A stretch of DNA of 52,583 nucleotides from Gammaproteobacteria bacterium (GTDB taxonomy: Bacteria; Pseudomonadota; Gammaproteobacteria; Xanthomonadales; Xanthomonadaceae). Shown one piece after another: positions 31,940-43,761 of this stretch. The translations under genes and the position numbers were made by a program. Every line of letters begins with the position of its first letter. Within the stretch, counting starts at the first letter, position 1. The notes beneath the pieces were generated by a model. That model worked only from the letters and a program-made list of their open reading frames with translations, was not told where the DNA came from and made no database searches. The DNA lies in the NCBI GenBank assembly GCA_025356635.1, contig JANXRY010000001.1, forward strand, positions 1-52,583. Direction: 5' to 3'.

Positions 31940-32968
31940 ATGTCCTTGATTGAATTATGCGAGCGCGGGCTGGTTCCCGATCCGCTCACCCGCCTCGGCA
32001 TCCGCCGCCTGTGCCGGCAACGCCTGCGCGAGGAATCCGCGTTCGATCTCGAACGGGCCGACCAGCGTTATCGCGAGTTGATCGATGAACTGCGCCAGAG
32101 CCCGATTGCAATCGAGACGGCTGCCGCCAACGAGCAGCACTACGAAGTGCCGACCCGGTTCTTCCAGTTGTGCCTGGGCAAGCGCCTGAAATATTCGAGC
32201 TGCTATTACCCGACTGGCGCCGAGACGCTTGAGCAGGCCGAAGTCGCGATGCTTGAACTCTACGGCGAACGTGCCGGCCTTGCGGACGGGCAAACGATCC
32301 TGGAACTCGGCTGCGGCTGGGGCTCATTGACCTTGTGGATGGCCGAACGCTACCGGAAGTCGCGCATCACCGCGGTTTCAAACTCGAATACGCAACGTGA
32401 GCATATCGAGGCGGTATGCCGAGAGCGCGGGCTGACCAATGTTCGGATTATCACTTGCGACGTCAACCAACTCGAACTCGACGCCGCGCAGTTCGACCGC
32501 TGCGTGTCGATCGAGATGTTCGAGCACATGCGCAACTACGGGACCCTTTTCCAGCGCATTTCCGGCTGGCTGAAGCCGGGCGGGAAGCTATTCGTGCACA
32601 TTTTCTGTCACCGCAGCCTGATGTATCCGTTCGAAACCGAGGGTGACGATAACTGGATGGGCCGGTATTTTTTCACCGGTGGACTGATGCCTTCAGCCGA
32701 TACCCTTCTGCACTTCCAGAGTCCGCTGCGAATCGAGCAACGCTGGCTACTGTCCGGCACGCATTACGAAAAAACCGCAAACCACTGGTTGGCGAACCAG
32801 GACGCGCATGCCACCGAAGTGCTTGCGATCCTGACCAAGGCCTATGGCATAACCGAAGCGAAGCGTTGGCAACAACGCTGGCGGATGTTCTGGCTGGCCT
32901 GCGCCGAATTGTTCGGCATGGACGAAGGCAACCAGTGGCTGGTTGCGCACTACCGATTCGAAAACTAG
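31940..32968 (+). CDS. Cyclopropane-synthase-family methyltransferase (second, shorter)
   Basis: SAM-dependent methyltransferase of 342 aa related to CFA synthases but shorter and divergent from the one at 29312. It has SAM-binding LELGCGWG (121-128), the SNSNTQREHIE motif (147-157), catalytic-region SIEMFEHM (190-197), and the acyl-binding QHYEVPTRFFQLCLGKRLKYSSCYY. It lacks the long N-terminal domain of true CFA synthases and the YCEGGF ending, so it likely acts on a different lipid or at a different step. It is the last gene of the lipid operon, and its stop is 3 bp from the stop of a convergent secreted-protein gene. The superfamily is secure; the substrate is unknown. Confidence 0.9.
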   Translation: MSLIELCERGLVPDPLTRLGIRRLCRQRLREESAFDLERADQRYRELIDELRQSPIAIETAAANEQHYEVPTRFFQLCLGKRLKYSSCYYPTGAETLEQAEVAMLELYGERAGLADGQTILELGCGWGSLTLWMAERYRKSRITAVSNSNTQREHIEAVCRERGLTNVRIITCDVNQLELDAAQFDRCVSIEMFEHMRNYGTLFQRISGWLKPGGKLFVHIFCHRSLMYPFETEGDDNWMGRYFFTGGLMPSADTLLHFQSPLRIEQRWLLSGTHYEKTANHWLANQDAHATEVLAILTKAYGITEAKRWQQRWRMFWLACAELFGMDEGNQWLVAHYRFEN

Positions 32969-32971
32969 GGC

Positions 32972-33391
32972 TCAGCAGGCAACGGTTGCGCTCGGCTGGC
33001 AGCTACCGCTTTCTGGTGCAGCGACGGTAGTCGGTCTGCCAGTCGCGACATGGATGCCTTTGGCTTTCATCCAGGCGTCGAACTGTTCGGCGGTCATGCG
33101 CTTGCCGTTCTGGTTCATATCGAAGCGCCAGGGGGTGTTGTCGTCCTTGGTCTTGGGCACGTAACCACTGGAACTGGCCACTATCGGCGCAGTCACTGGC
33201 GTGAGCGCAATCAACTGCTGCGCACTCAAGCATGCAGGCCCGGGAATACTGGCCGAAAACATTTCCGGCGCCGCCACCGAGGTGAGCGTGGCGAGGACCG
33301 GACCACGATCCGGCAACGCGCAACCGCTCGCCTGACAATAGGAGCTGGCAGCCAGCGCGATCGCCATCGTGCATGCGACGTGGAATTTCAT
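32972..33391 (-). CDS. Small secreted protein with one EF-hand-like loop
   Basis: Protein of 139 aa with a signal peptide (MKFHVACTMAIALAASSYCQA). It has no recognised family. One feature stands out: residues 91-102, DMNQNGKRMTAE, fit the EF-hand calcium loop D-x-N-x-N-G-x-x-x-x-x-E, followed by QFDAWMKAKG like an exiting helix; position 8 is Arg rather than the usual hydrophobic residue, so binding is uncertain. Six cysteines (7, 19, 24, 54, 131, 139) are present, the first two probably in the signal peptide. The in-frame ORF is open upstream, but I chose the ATG at 33391 because the signal peptide starts there. It converges on the lipid operon with a 3-bp gap. Confidence 0.7.
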   Translation of the reverse strand: MKFHVACTMAIALAASSYCQASGCALPDRGPVLATLTSVAAPEMFSASIPGPACLSAQQLIALTPVTAPIVASSSGYVPKTKDDNTPWRFDMNQNGKRMTAEQFDAWMKAKGIHVATGRPTTVAAPESGSCQPSATVAC

Positions 33392-33461
33392 GGGCGCAGT
33401 CTCGCTATGAGTCGGAGCGAGGATAGTCCCCCGCGCCGGCACTGGCAACCTTCGGACAGAT

Positions 33462-36982
<3,521 letters not shown>

Positions 36983-37086
36983 CTGAAATCCCGGGGAACT
37001 CCACTCCGTACGGTTTGTTTTCATGTAACTGAATAGTCTCCTGAGTTAGTGGGAAATTCAGGCGTGACGGGGAGTTAGACTGCGTT

Positions 37087-37120
37087 CTGGAGCAAAGGCT
37101 CCAGCTAAATCAAGGATTTA
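37087..37120 (+). other. Two tandem small hairpins in the fadH-hydrolase gap
   Basis: In the 239-base gap 36983-37221 the sequence holds CTGGAGC AAAG GCTCCAG (37087-37104) and, one base later, TAAATC AAG GATTTA (37106-37120). Neither is followed by a T-run, so they are not canonical terminators. The gap is AT-richer than its neighbours (especially 37013-37060) but shows no ORF or RNA gene that I recognise. Confidence 0.4.
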
Positions 37121-37221
37121 GACAGCATCGTTCAGGTTTCGATCGGCCTCAACCCGTAGGATCCGCGCCGAGCGCTCCCCGGCTCCTGGCCAAATCCGCC
37201 GGTCCAAACCGAAGGAACACC

Positions 37222-37671
37222 ATGACGCTGTCTTTCCTGATGTGGCTGTCCAGCCTGTTGCCGCAGCCCGTCGCCGATCCGCTTTGCCTGGCGACCACCG
37301 TTTACCTCGAAGCCCGCGATCAGCCCAAGCTGGGGCAGCGCGCGGTTGCCGAAGTCGCCCTGCGTCGCAAGCAGGACGGCCGCTGGGGCGATAGCGTTTG
37401 CGCGGTTGTGAAAGCGCCGAAGCAGTTCGCCCCGACCATCGTCAATCCGAACCAGCGCCTGATGAACATCGAGGCCTGGCAGCGCGCCGTGGATGTGGCG
37501 TTCGAGGAACAAAAGGACTGGAGCGGGCCGCTCGCCGATCGCCATGAAGTGGTGCCCGGCGCCAGCCACTTCGCCGCGCTGGACATCGCCCAGCCGGCCT
37601 GGAGCAGCTACCCGGAAGTGGCGCGGATCGGTTCGCACACCTTCTACCGCGTTGACCGCCTCGCCCACTGA
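37222..37671 (+). CDS. Cell wall hydrolase, SleB/CwlJ-like (Hydrolase_2)
   Basis: Protein of 149 aa resembling the SleB/CwlJ catalytic domain (PF07486), peptidoglycan hydrolases first described in spore germination and common as housekeeping enzymes in proteobacteria. A short hydrophobic N-terminus (MTLSFLMWLSSLLPQ) may be a signal or anchor. Family features: CLATTVYLEARDQPKLGQRAVAEVALRR with the catalytic-type Glu, the SVCAVVK element, then QFAPT, and a C-terminal GASHFAALDIAQPAW with HTFYRV. AAGGA lies 7 bases before the ATG and supports this start. It is convergent with the K+ channel gene, with a 15-bp gap. Confidence 0.82.
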   Translation: MTLSFLMWLSSLLPQPVADPLCLATTVYLEARDQPKLGQRAVAEVALRRKQDGRWGDSVCAVVKAPKQFAPTIVNPNQRLMNIEAWQRAVDVAFEEQKDWSGPLADRHEVVPGASHFAALDIAQPAWSSYPEVARIGSHTFYRVDRLAH

Positions 37672-37686
37672 TCGACGTCAGCGCCT

Positions 37687-38133
37687 CTAGCGGCGCCAGA
37701 AGCGCTCCATCTCCAGATAGGTGAATGACGCCGACCAGGTCACGAGTACGAAGCCGGTCAGCGCCATCGTTCCCGAAAGGAACCGGATCGGCCCGACTGG
37801 CGCGACGTCGCCGAAGCCCACCGTCGTGAATGTCACTGCTGACAGATAGACCGCGTCGAGCAGCCCAAGGCTGGCGACACCGGCGACATGACCGGCGTTC
37901 GGATAGAACAACAACGCCCAGATGGCGATGCCGAAGATCCAGATTTCACCAACGTGCAGGCCCAACACACCGAAAATTCCGAGCAGTACCTTGCGCCGGC
38001 GTTGCCCGTCATGACGGAGCATCAACCAAGTGGACAGGCGGCTGAGGCCTTCGTAATGCACCAGGACGCTGGTCCCGACCGCGAGGATCGTGACCAGTAC
38101 AACCAGCAGGTTGGCATCCCAGGAGTGGTACAC
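37687..38133 (-). CDS. Potassium-channel-like (Ion_trans_2) membrane protein
   Basis: Membrane protein of 148 aa with about three helices (8-26, 48-75, 115-135) and the K+ selectivity filter TTVGFGD at 103-109, preceded by the pore helix LDAVYLSAVTF. This is the two-TM-per-pore Ion_trans_2 type; it would assemble as a tetramer in the inner membrane. There is no C-terminal RCK or cyclic-nucleotide domain, so any gating is by the channel itself or a partner. The gene starts with GTG at 38133, one base after the prpC stop, so it lies at the end of the methylcitrate run. The family call is firm for the filter; ion selectivity and role are unproved. Confidence 0.85.
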   Translation of the reverse strand: MYHSWDANLLVVLVTILAVGTSVLVHYEGLSRLSTWLMLRHDGQRRRKVLLGIFGVLGLHVGEIWIFGIAIWALLFYPNAGHVAGVASLGLLDAVYLSAVTFTTVGFGDVAPVGPIRFLSGTMALTGFVLVTWSASFTYLEMERFWRR

Positions 38134-38134
38134 G

Positions 38135-39286
38135 TCAACGTTGGTCGAGCGCCACGTAGTCGCGATCTTCCGGGCCGGTGTAGTTCGCGCTCGGGCGGAT
38201 GATCTTGCCGTCCTGGCGTTGTTCGATCACGTGCGCGGACCAACCCGAAGTGCGCGCGATCACGAACAGCGGCGTGAACATCGGCGTCGGGATTCCCATC
38301 ATGTGGTAGGCCGAAGCGCTGTACCAATCGAGGTTCGGGAACATTTTTTTCATGTCCCACATCAACGACTCGATGCGTTCGCTGATGTCGAACAAGGTCT
38401 GGTTGCCACCGTCCTTGCACAGCGCGCGCGACACTTCCTTGATGATCGGGTTGCGTGGATCGCCGATCGTGTAGACCGGGTGGCCGAAGCCGATCACGAT
38501 TTCCTTGCGCTCGACCCGGGCGCGGATGTCCGCTTCGGCCTGGTCGGGCGTGTCGTAGCGACTGATGATCTCCATCGCCACTTCGTTGGCGCCGCCGTGC
38601 TTGGGCCCACGCAGCGCACCGATCGCGCCGGTGATGCAGCTGTGCATGTCCGACCCGGTACCGGCGATCACCCGAGCGGTGAAGGTGCTGGCATTGAATT
38701 CGTGCTCGGCGTACAGGATCAACGACTGGTCCAGCGCGCGTGCATGCAATTCGCTCGGCGGCGCGCCGTGCAGCAAGTGCAGGAAGTGCCCGGCGATGGT
38801 CGCGTCGTCGGTCTCGCAATCGATGCGCTTGCCGTTCTGGCTGAAGTGCCACCAATACAGCAGCATCGAACCGAAACTCGCCATCAGTCGGTCGGCGATG
38901 TCGCGCGCCTCGGCTTCCGGATGCGCCTCACGTTCGGGCAGCACGTTGCCGAGCACCGAGCAGCCGGAGCGCAGCACATCCATCGGGTGGGCGCTGGCCG
39001 GGATAAGTTCCAAGGCACTGGCGACGATCGCTGGCAGGCCGCGCAGGCTCTTGAGCTTGGTGCGATAGGCGGCTAGCTGGGCAGTGTTCGGCAATACGCC
39101 ATGTACCAACAGGTGCGCTACTTCCTCGAAGGTCGATTGCGTGGCCAAGTCATGGATGTCGTAACCACGGTAATGCAGGTCGTTGCCGCTACGGCCGACC
39201 GTGCACAAGGCAGTGTTGCCGGCGACGGTGCCACTGAGCGCAACGGATTTCTTGGGTTTGGGAAGATTTTCAGGAGTCTCGCTCAT
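38135..39286 (-). CDS. prpC: 2-methylcitrate synthase PrpC
   Basis: Citrate-synthase-family enzyme of 383 aa. 2-Methylcitrate synthase condenses propionyl-CoA with oxaloacetate; members also make citrate from acetyl-CoA at lower rate. Catalytic histidines are visible at 195 (EHEFNASTF), 230 ([13 protein letters not shown]) and 269 (IGFGHPVY), and the catalytic Asp precedes [13 protein letters not shown] near 320. The short N-terminus without the long allosteric extension fits PrpC rather than GltA, as does the neighbourhood (prpB, mdh). It starts 49 bp after the SpmA-SpmB-like gene, with AGGT before the ATG. Distinguishing it from a housekeeping citrate synthase rests partly on context. Confidence 0.9.
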   Translation of the reverse strand: MSETPENLPKPKKSVALSGTVAGNTALCTVGRSGNDLHYRGYDIHDLATQSTFEEVAHLLVHGVLPNTAQLAAYRTKLKSLRGLPAIVASALELIPASAHPMDVLRSGCSVLGNVLPEREAHPEAEARDIADRLMASFGSMLLYWWHFSQNGKRIDCETDDATIAGHFLHLLHGAPPSELHARALDQSLILYAEHEFNASTFTARVIAGTGSDMHSCITGAIGALRGPKHGGANEVAMEIISRYDTPDQAEADIRARVERKEIVIGFGHPVYTIGDPRNPIIKEVSRALCKDGGNQTLFDISERIESLMWDMKKMFPNLDWYSASAYHMMGIPTPMFTPLFVIARTSGWSAHVIEQRQDGKIIRPSANYTGPEDRDYVALDQR

Positions 39287-39335
39287 CTCGGATTACCTGT
39301 GTCGTTGCCGCGGGGAATGATAGTCGGGTTTAGCA

Positions 39336-40565
39336 TCAACCGAAGAAGGCATAGCAAACGAAAATCGAGGCCAGCACTCCGGCCAGATCGGCCACCAGCG
39401 CGCAGCCGACCGCATGCCGGGCGCGCCTGATGCCGACCGCGCCGAAGTACACCGCCAGCACATAGAACGTCGTTTCAGTACTACCCTGCACGGTCGCGGC
39501 GACCAGCGACGGAAAGCTGTCGACGCCGTGGGTCTTCATGGTTTCGATCAGCATCGCCCGCGCGGCGCTTCCCGAGAACGGTTTGACCAGCGCGGTCGGC
39601 AAAGCATCGACAAAACGCGTATCGAAGCCAGCGCCATGGATCAGCACGCGCAAACCATCCAATGCAAAATCCAGGGCACCCGAGGCGCGCAGCACGCCGA
39701 CCGCGCACAACATCGCCACCAGATAGGGCAACAGGTCGCGCGCAACTTCAAACCCCTGCCTGGCGCCTTCGATAAAGGCTTCATAGACCGGCACTTTACG
39801 CACCTGGCCGGCGATCAATATCGTCATCACTACCGAGAACATCACCAGATTTCCGAGCAGGGACGACATTGACGACAGCGCCACCGCGCTCATGCCGGCC
39901 ATCACCACCGAACCCAGCGCCAGAAATATCGCGGCGCTCCCCAACCACGCCAGCACCACCGGATCGTACAACTTCAGTCTTTGCATTGCGGCCACGGCCA
40001 GCAATCCGGCGAAAGTCGAGGCGCTGGTCGCGAGCAGGATCGGCAGGAACACCAGGGTAGGATCGGGCGCGCCCTGTTGCAGGCGGTACAAAAAAATATT
40101 CACTGGCAACAGCGTCAACGACGATGCGTTGAGAACCAAAAACAAAATTTGCGCGTTGGTCGCCGTTTCTGGCGTCGGGTTAAGCGTCTGCAGCTCTTTC
40201 ATTGCGCGCAGCCCGATTGGCGTCGCAGCGTTGTCGAGGCCGAGCGCGTTGGCGGCGAAGTTCATCGTCACCAGACCGATCGCCGGATGCCCGCGCGGCA
40301 CGCCCGGCATCAGGCGCACGAACAAGGGGCCGAGGGCGCGCGCCAGCAGATCAACCAAGCCAGCCCGTTCGGCGATGCGCAGCAGACCCAACCAAAGCGT
40401 CAGCGTGCCGAACAGCAGCACCATCAACTCGACCGAGAGCTTGGCCATGTCAAACAGCGACGTGACCATGGCGCCGAACACTTGTTCATCACCACCGACC
40501 AGCCAACGCAACATTGCCGCCACGGTCGCGATCAGGAAGAACGCGAACCAGAGGCCATTCAACAT
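39336..40565 (-). CDS. SpmA/SpmB-like nucleoside-recognition membrane protein
   Basis: A 409-aa polytopic membrane protein with two nucleoside-recognition (Gate) domains, equivalent to a fusion of the Bacillus spore maturation proteins SpmA and SpmB. First half: SVELMVLLFGTLTLWLGLLRIAERAGLVDLLARALGPLFVRLMPGVPRGHPA, then NFAANALGLDNAATPIGLRAMKELQ; the second half repeats the theme, with PFSGSAARAMLIETM and TVQGSTETTFYVLAVYFGAV. About ten helices are visible. The Gate fold is shared with nucleoside transporters, but the substrate of these non-spore proteins is unknown. It overlaps prpB by one base, which suggests a role in the propionate operon, for example metabolite transport. Confidence 0.88.
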   Translation of the reverse strand: MLNGLWFAFFLIATVAAMLRWLVGGDEQVFGAMVTSLFDMAKLSVELMVLLFGTLTLWLGLLRIAERAGLVDLLARALGPLFVRLMPGVPRGHPAIGLVTMNFAANALGLDNAATPIGLRAMKELQTLNPTPETATNAQILFLVLNASSLTLLPVNIFLYRLQQGAPDPTLVFLPILLATSASTFAGLLAVAAMQRLKLYDPVVLAWLGSAAIFLALGSVVMAGMSAVALSSMSSLLGNLVMFSVVMTILIAGQVRKVPVYEAFIEGARQGFEVARDLLPYLVAMLCAVGVLRASGALDFALDGLRVLIHGAGFDTRFVDALPTALVKPFSGSAARAMLIETMKTHGVDSFPSLVAATVQGSTETTFYVLAVYFGAVGIRRARHAVGCALVADLAGVLASIFVCYAFFG

Positions 40566-41422
40566 CAGCGGGCGCTTCCGTCGAGACGGTTTTCGAACGC
40601 GTAATAGCCGATCGCCTCGTACAGCTCTTCACGGGTCTGCATGGTGTCGAGTACAGCTTTCTGATGGCCATCACGACGGATCGCGGTGTACACGGCCTCT
40701 GCAGCCTTGTTCATGGCACGGAATGCCGACAGCGGGTAGAGCTGGATGGCGACACCGACCGAGGCGAGTTCGTCGCGAGTGAACAAGGGCGTCTTGCCGA
40801 ACTCGGTGATGTTCGCCAGCACCGGCACCTTCACCGCATCGACGAAGCGCTTGTAAGTTGCCAGGTCGTAAGCCGCTTCGGCGAAGATACCGTCGGCGCC
40901 AGCTTCGACGCAGCGGCAGGCACGCTCGATGGCGGCATCGACGCCCTCGACGGCGATCGCATCAGTGCGCGCGATCAGGAAGAACTTCGGATCGGTCCTG
41001 GCATCGGCCGCGGCTTTTACACGGTCGACCATCTCATCAGCACTGACGATTTCCTTGCCGGGACGGTGGCCGCAACGCTTGGCGCCAACCTGGTCCTCAA
41101 TATGACATGCAGACGCACCGGCCTTGATCAGCGACTTCACCGTGCGCTCGATGTTGAACGCACTTGGGCCGAAGCCAGTGTCGATGTCCACCAGCAGCGG
41201 CAGGTCGCAGACGTCGGTGATGCGGCGCACATCGATCAGCACATCTTCGAGCGTGTTGATGCCCAGGTCCGGCAAGCCCAGCGAACCGGCGGCAACACCG
41301 CCACCCGACAGATAGATCGCGCGATAGCCGGCACGCTTGGCCAACAAGGCGTGGTTGGCATTGATCGCACCGATCACCTGCAGCGGTTTTTCGGCGGCAA
41401 GGGCGGCGCGGAACGAAGACAT
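40565..41422 (-). CDS. prpB: 2-methylisocitrate lyase PrpB
   Basis: PrpB (285 aa) cleaves 2-methylisocitrate to succinate and pyruvate, the last step of the methylcitrate cycle. It belongs to the isocitrate-lyase/PEP-mutase superfamily: SGGGVAA (39-45), the metal-binding aspartates in LVDIDTGFG (77-85), [17 protein letters not shown] with the catalytic Cys117 in KRCGH, ARTDA, and [11 protein letters not shown], which is characteristic of PrpB. I chose the ATG at 41422 (MSSFRAAL) because the next upstream frame adds only seven residues and overlaps mdh. It is separated from mdh by one base and overlaps the SpmA/SpmB-like gene by one. Confidence 0.95.
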   Translation of the reverse strand: MSSFRAALAAEKPLQVIGAINANHALLAKRAGYRAIYLSGGGVAAGSLGLPDLGINTLEDVLIDVRRITDVCDLPLLVDIDTGFGPSAFNIERTVKSLIKAGASACHIEDQVGAKRCGHRPGKEIVSADEMVDRVKAAADARTDPKFFLIARTDAIAVEGVDAAIERACRCVEAGADGIFAEAAYDLATYKRFVDAVKVPVLANITEFGKTPLFTRDELASVGVAIQLYPLSAFRAMNKAAEAVYTAIRRDGHQKAVLDTMQTREELYEAIGYYAFENRLDGSAR

Positions 41423-41423
41423 G

Positions 41424-42410
41424 TCAGCCCAGCAAACCAGCAACGCCGGCGCGCTCTTCCTCGAGCTCAGCCAGGGTCTTGTCCATCATCGTGCGGCTGT
41501 AGTCGTCGACCGGCAGGTCGCGGACAATTTCGTACTTGCCGTCCTTGCAGACCACCGGAAAGCCGTACATCACGTCCTTCGGAATGCCGTAGCTGCCGTC
41601 GGAAGCAATACCCATCGTCGCCCACTTGCCGTCAGTACCCAGCACCCAATCGTGGATATGGTCGATGGCGGCGTTGGCGGCGGACGCGGCGGAACTCAGT
41701 CCGCGCGCTTCGATAATCGCCGCGCCGCGCTTGCCGACCTTCGGGATGAAAGTCTCACGATTCCAGGCCTCGTCGCCGATCTTGGCTTTCAAGGAGGCGC
41801 CGCTGACAGTAGCGAAACGATAGTCGGGATACATGGTCGGGCTGTGATTACCCCAGACCACCAGCTTCTCGATGCTCGCGACATCGACGCCGGCCTTGAT
41901 GGCCAATTGCGACAGCGCGCGGTTGTGGTCAAGGCGCAACATGGCGGTGAAGTTTTTCGAATCGAGATCCGGCGCCGACTTCATGGCGATATAGGCATTG
42001 GTATTGGCAGGATTGCCGACCACCAGCACTTTCACATTGCGCGACGCGACCTTGTTCAAGGCCGCGCCCTGCACGGTGAAGATCTTGGCGTTCTCGAGCA
42101 ACAAATCCTTGCGCTCCATGCCCGGGCCGCGCGGACGCGCGCCGACCAGCATGGCGATATCGACGTCTTTGAATGCAACTTCCGGATCGTCGGTGCCGAC
42201 CATGCCGGCGAGCAACGGGAACGCGCAGTCTTCCAGCTCCATCATCACGCCCTTGAGCGCCGCCTGGGCTTTTTCCATCGGCAACTCGAGCATCTGCAGG
42301 ATCACCGGCTGGTCGGCGCCGAGCATTTCGCCGGAGGCGATGCGGAACAACAGGGAATAACCGATCTGGCCGGCAGCGCCGGTGACAGCAACTCGAACGG
42401 GGGTTTTCAT
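41424..42410 (-). CDS. mdh: Malate dehydrogenase (NAD)
   Basis: Mdh (328 aa) interconverts malate and oxaloacetate in the TCA cycle. It belongs to the cytosolic-type group: NAD-binding [10 protein letters not shown] (11-20), [16 protein letters not shown] with the substrate arginines (89-104), [10 protein letters not shown], and the catalytic pair D161/H189 in RLDHNRA and [13 protein letters not shown]. Gap of 1 nt to prpB downstream and 17 nt from the aminotransferase upstream. The neighbourhood makes sense: malate oxidation would supply oxaloacetate for PrpC, and succinate made by PrpB would flow back to malate. No other mdh is visible, so it may also serve the TCA cycle. Confidence 0.96.
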   Translation of the reverse strand: MKTPVRVAVTGAAGQIGYSLLFRIASGEMLGADQPVILQMLELPMEKAQAALKGVMMELEDCAFPLLAGMVGTDDPEVAFKDVDIAMLVGARPRGPGMERKDLLLENAKIFTVQGAALNKVASRNVKVLVVGNPANTNAYIAMKSAPDLDSKNFTAMLRLDHNRALSQLAIKAGVDVASIEKLVVWGNHSPTMYPDYRFATVSGASLKAKIGDEAWNRETFIPKVGKRGAAIIEARGLSSAASAANAAIDHIHDWVLGTDGKWATMGIASDGSYGIPKDVMYGFPVVCKDGKYEIVRDLPVDDYSRTMMDKTLAELEEERAGVAGLLG

Positions 42411-42427
42411 GATTACTAGTCCAAAAG

Positions 42428-43627
42428 TCAGGTCAATTCAGCGAAAAATTCCTGGAAGCGCTGCAGGCCGGGAGCCAGCTGCGGCGTCGGGCAGGTGTAG
42501 GAAATGCGCAACGACTTGGGTTCCCCAAAGGCCGAACCGGGCACGCAGGCAACACCCTTGGCTTCGAGCAGCGCATTGCAGAAGTCGACGTCGTTGTTGA
42601 TTTTCGTTCCGCCGTGCGACTTGCCGAACGCGCAGGAAATATCCGGGAACACGTAGAACGCGCCCTGCGGTCGCGGGCAGATCAGGCCGGGAATCGAATT
42701 CATCACCGCCATCACCTGGTCGCGCTTGGCCTGAAACTCGGCGTTCTTCGTCGTCGGCACGTCTTGCGGACCACTCAGCGCGGCGACACCGGCCGCAGTG
42801 ATCACTTCCGGAATATTGGTGATGTGGTTGGAGTTGAGCGTGGTCAGGGCCTTGGCGACCGACTCCGGCCCGGCGATGAAGCCGACGCGCCAGCCGGGCA
42901 TGCCATAAGTTTTCGACAGCGAATCCACGAAGATTACGCGATCACGCAACTCGGGGCGGAAGTGCACGAAATTGTGGTAGCCGAGGCTGTCGAAGACCAT
43001 GCGGTTGTAGATGTCGTCAGTGATGATCCAGGTGTCCGGATATTTTGCTATGACATCGGCCAGCGCAGCGACTTCATCGCGCGTGTAGACCATGCCGGTC
43101 GGGTTGCTGGGATTGTTGAACAGAAACACTTTCGGCTTGGTCGCCAGCGCGGCGTCGAGCTGGGCCGGCGTGAGTTTGTAGTTCTGGCTGGCCGGGCACG
43201 GCAGTTGCAGCGACTTGGCGCCGAGGATATCGGCGATATCGGCGTAGGTGGTCCAGTACGGCACCGCGTAGGCGATGGTGTCGCCTTCGTCGAGTAGCGC
43301 CTCGGCCAGACTGTAAAGCACGTGCTTGGCACCGATGCCGGTGGAACAATTGGCGCGGGTGTACCCGGTCAATCCAATCGCTTCGATGTGCTTGAGGAAA
43401 GCATCAAGCAGCGCATCGGCACCGCGATTCGAGCCGTATTGGCCCGAATCTTTTTGCAACGAGGCGGCGGCAGCGGCGTAGACGTGCGCGCCCGGCAAGA
43501 AATTCGGCACGCCGATGGAGAAACTGATGATGTCGCGGCCGGAGGCCTTCAGGGCCTTGGCCTTTTCGGCGACAGCCATAATGGCGCTGGGCTTGGCGCG
43601 ACCCATGCGCTGGGCGAGCTTGAGCAT
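42428..43627 (-). CDS. Class I/II PLP aminotransferase, probably aspartate
   Basis: Fold-type I aminotransferase of 399 aa. Key PLP residues: N175 in NNPSNPTG, D204 and Y207 in ITDDIYN, Schiff-base K239 in [15 protein letters not shown], and R247 in the same motif. The sequence resembles bacterial aspartate/aromatic aminotransferases of the 1-beta subgroup. If aspartate is the substrate, it produces oxaloacetate, which Mdh and PrpC also handle. I chose the ATG at 43627 (MLKLAQRMG), which has AGAGG a few bases upstream; an upstream in-frame start is possible but lies in non-conserved sequence. It is the first gene of the methylcitrate run, 134 bp from the divergent cassette. The exact donor is not certain. 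Confidence 0.88.
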   Translation of the reverse strand: MLKLAQRMGRAKPSAIMAVAEKAKALKASGRDIISFSIGVPNFLPGAHVYAAAAASLQKDSGQYGSNRGADALLDAFLKHIEAIGLTGYTRANCSTGIGAKHVLYSLAEALLDEGDTIAYAVPYWTTYADIADILGAKSLQLPCPASQNYKLTPAQLDAALATKPKVFLFNNPSNPTGMVYTRDEVAALADVIAKYPDTWIITDDIYNRMVFDSLGYHNFVHFRPELRDRVIFVDSLSKTYGMPGWRVGFIAGPESVAKALTTLNSNHITNIPEVITAAGVAALSGPQDVPTTKNAEFQAKRDQVMAVMNSIPGLICPRPQGAFYVFPDISCAFGKSHGGTKINNDVDFCNALLEAKGVACVPGSAFGEPKSLRISYTCPTPQLAPGLQRFQEFFAELT

Positions 43628-43761
43628 CGCAGACCTCTGTTGTTGGAGTGGTATCGGGGAATCGAATCGGCTGGCAATTCTACCATGCAGCCCTGCCCGG
43701 CCATTGCCCAAGGCGGGCAACTGCGCCAAGCTTTCCCGGCGTTTCCCCATCGGAATTCCGA

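Noticed and set aside
40565-43627. Possible methylcitrate genomic island
   Set aside because: No integrase, tRNA, direct repeats or shift in base composition at the edges; the genes look native.
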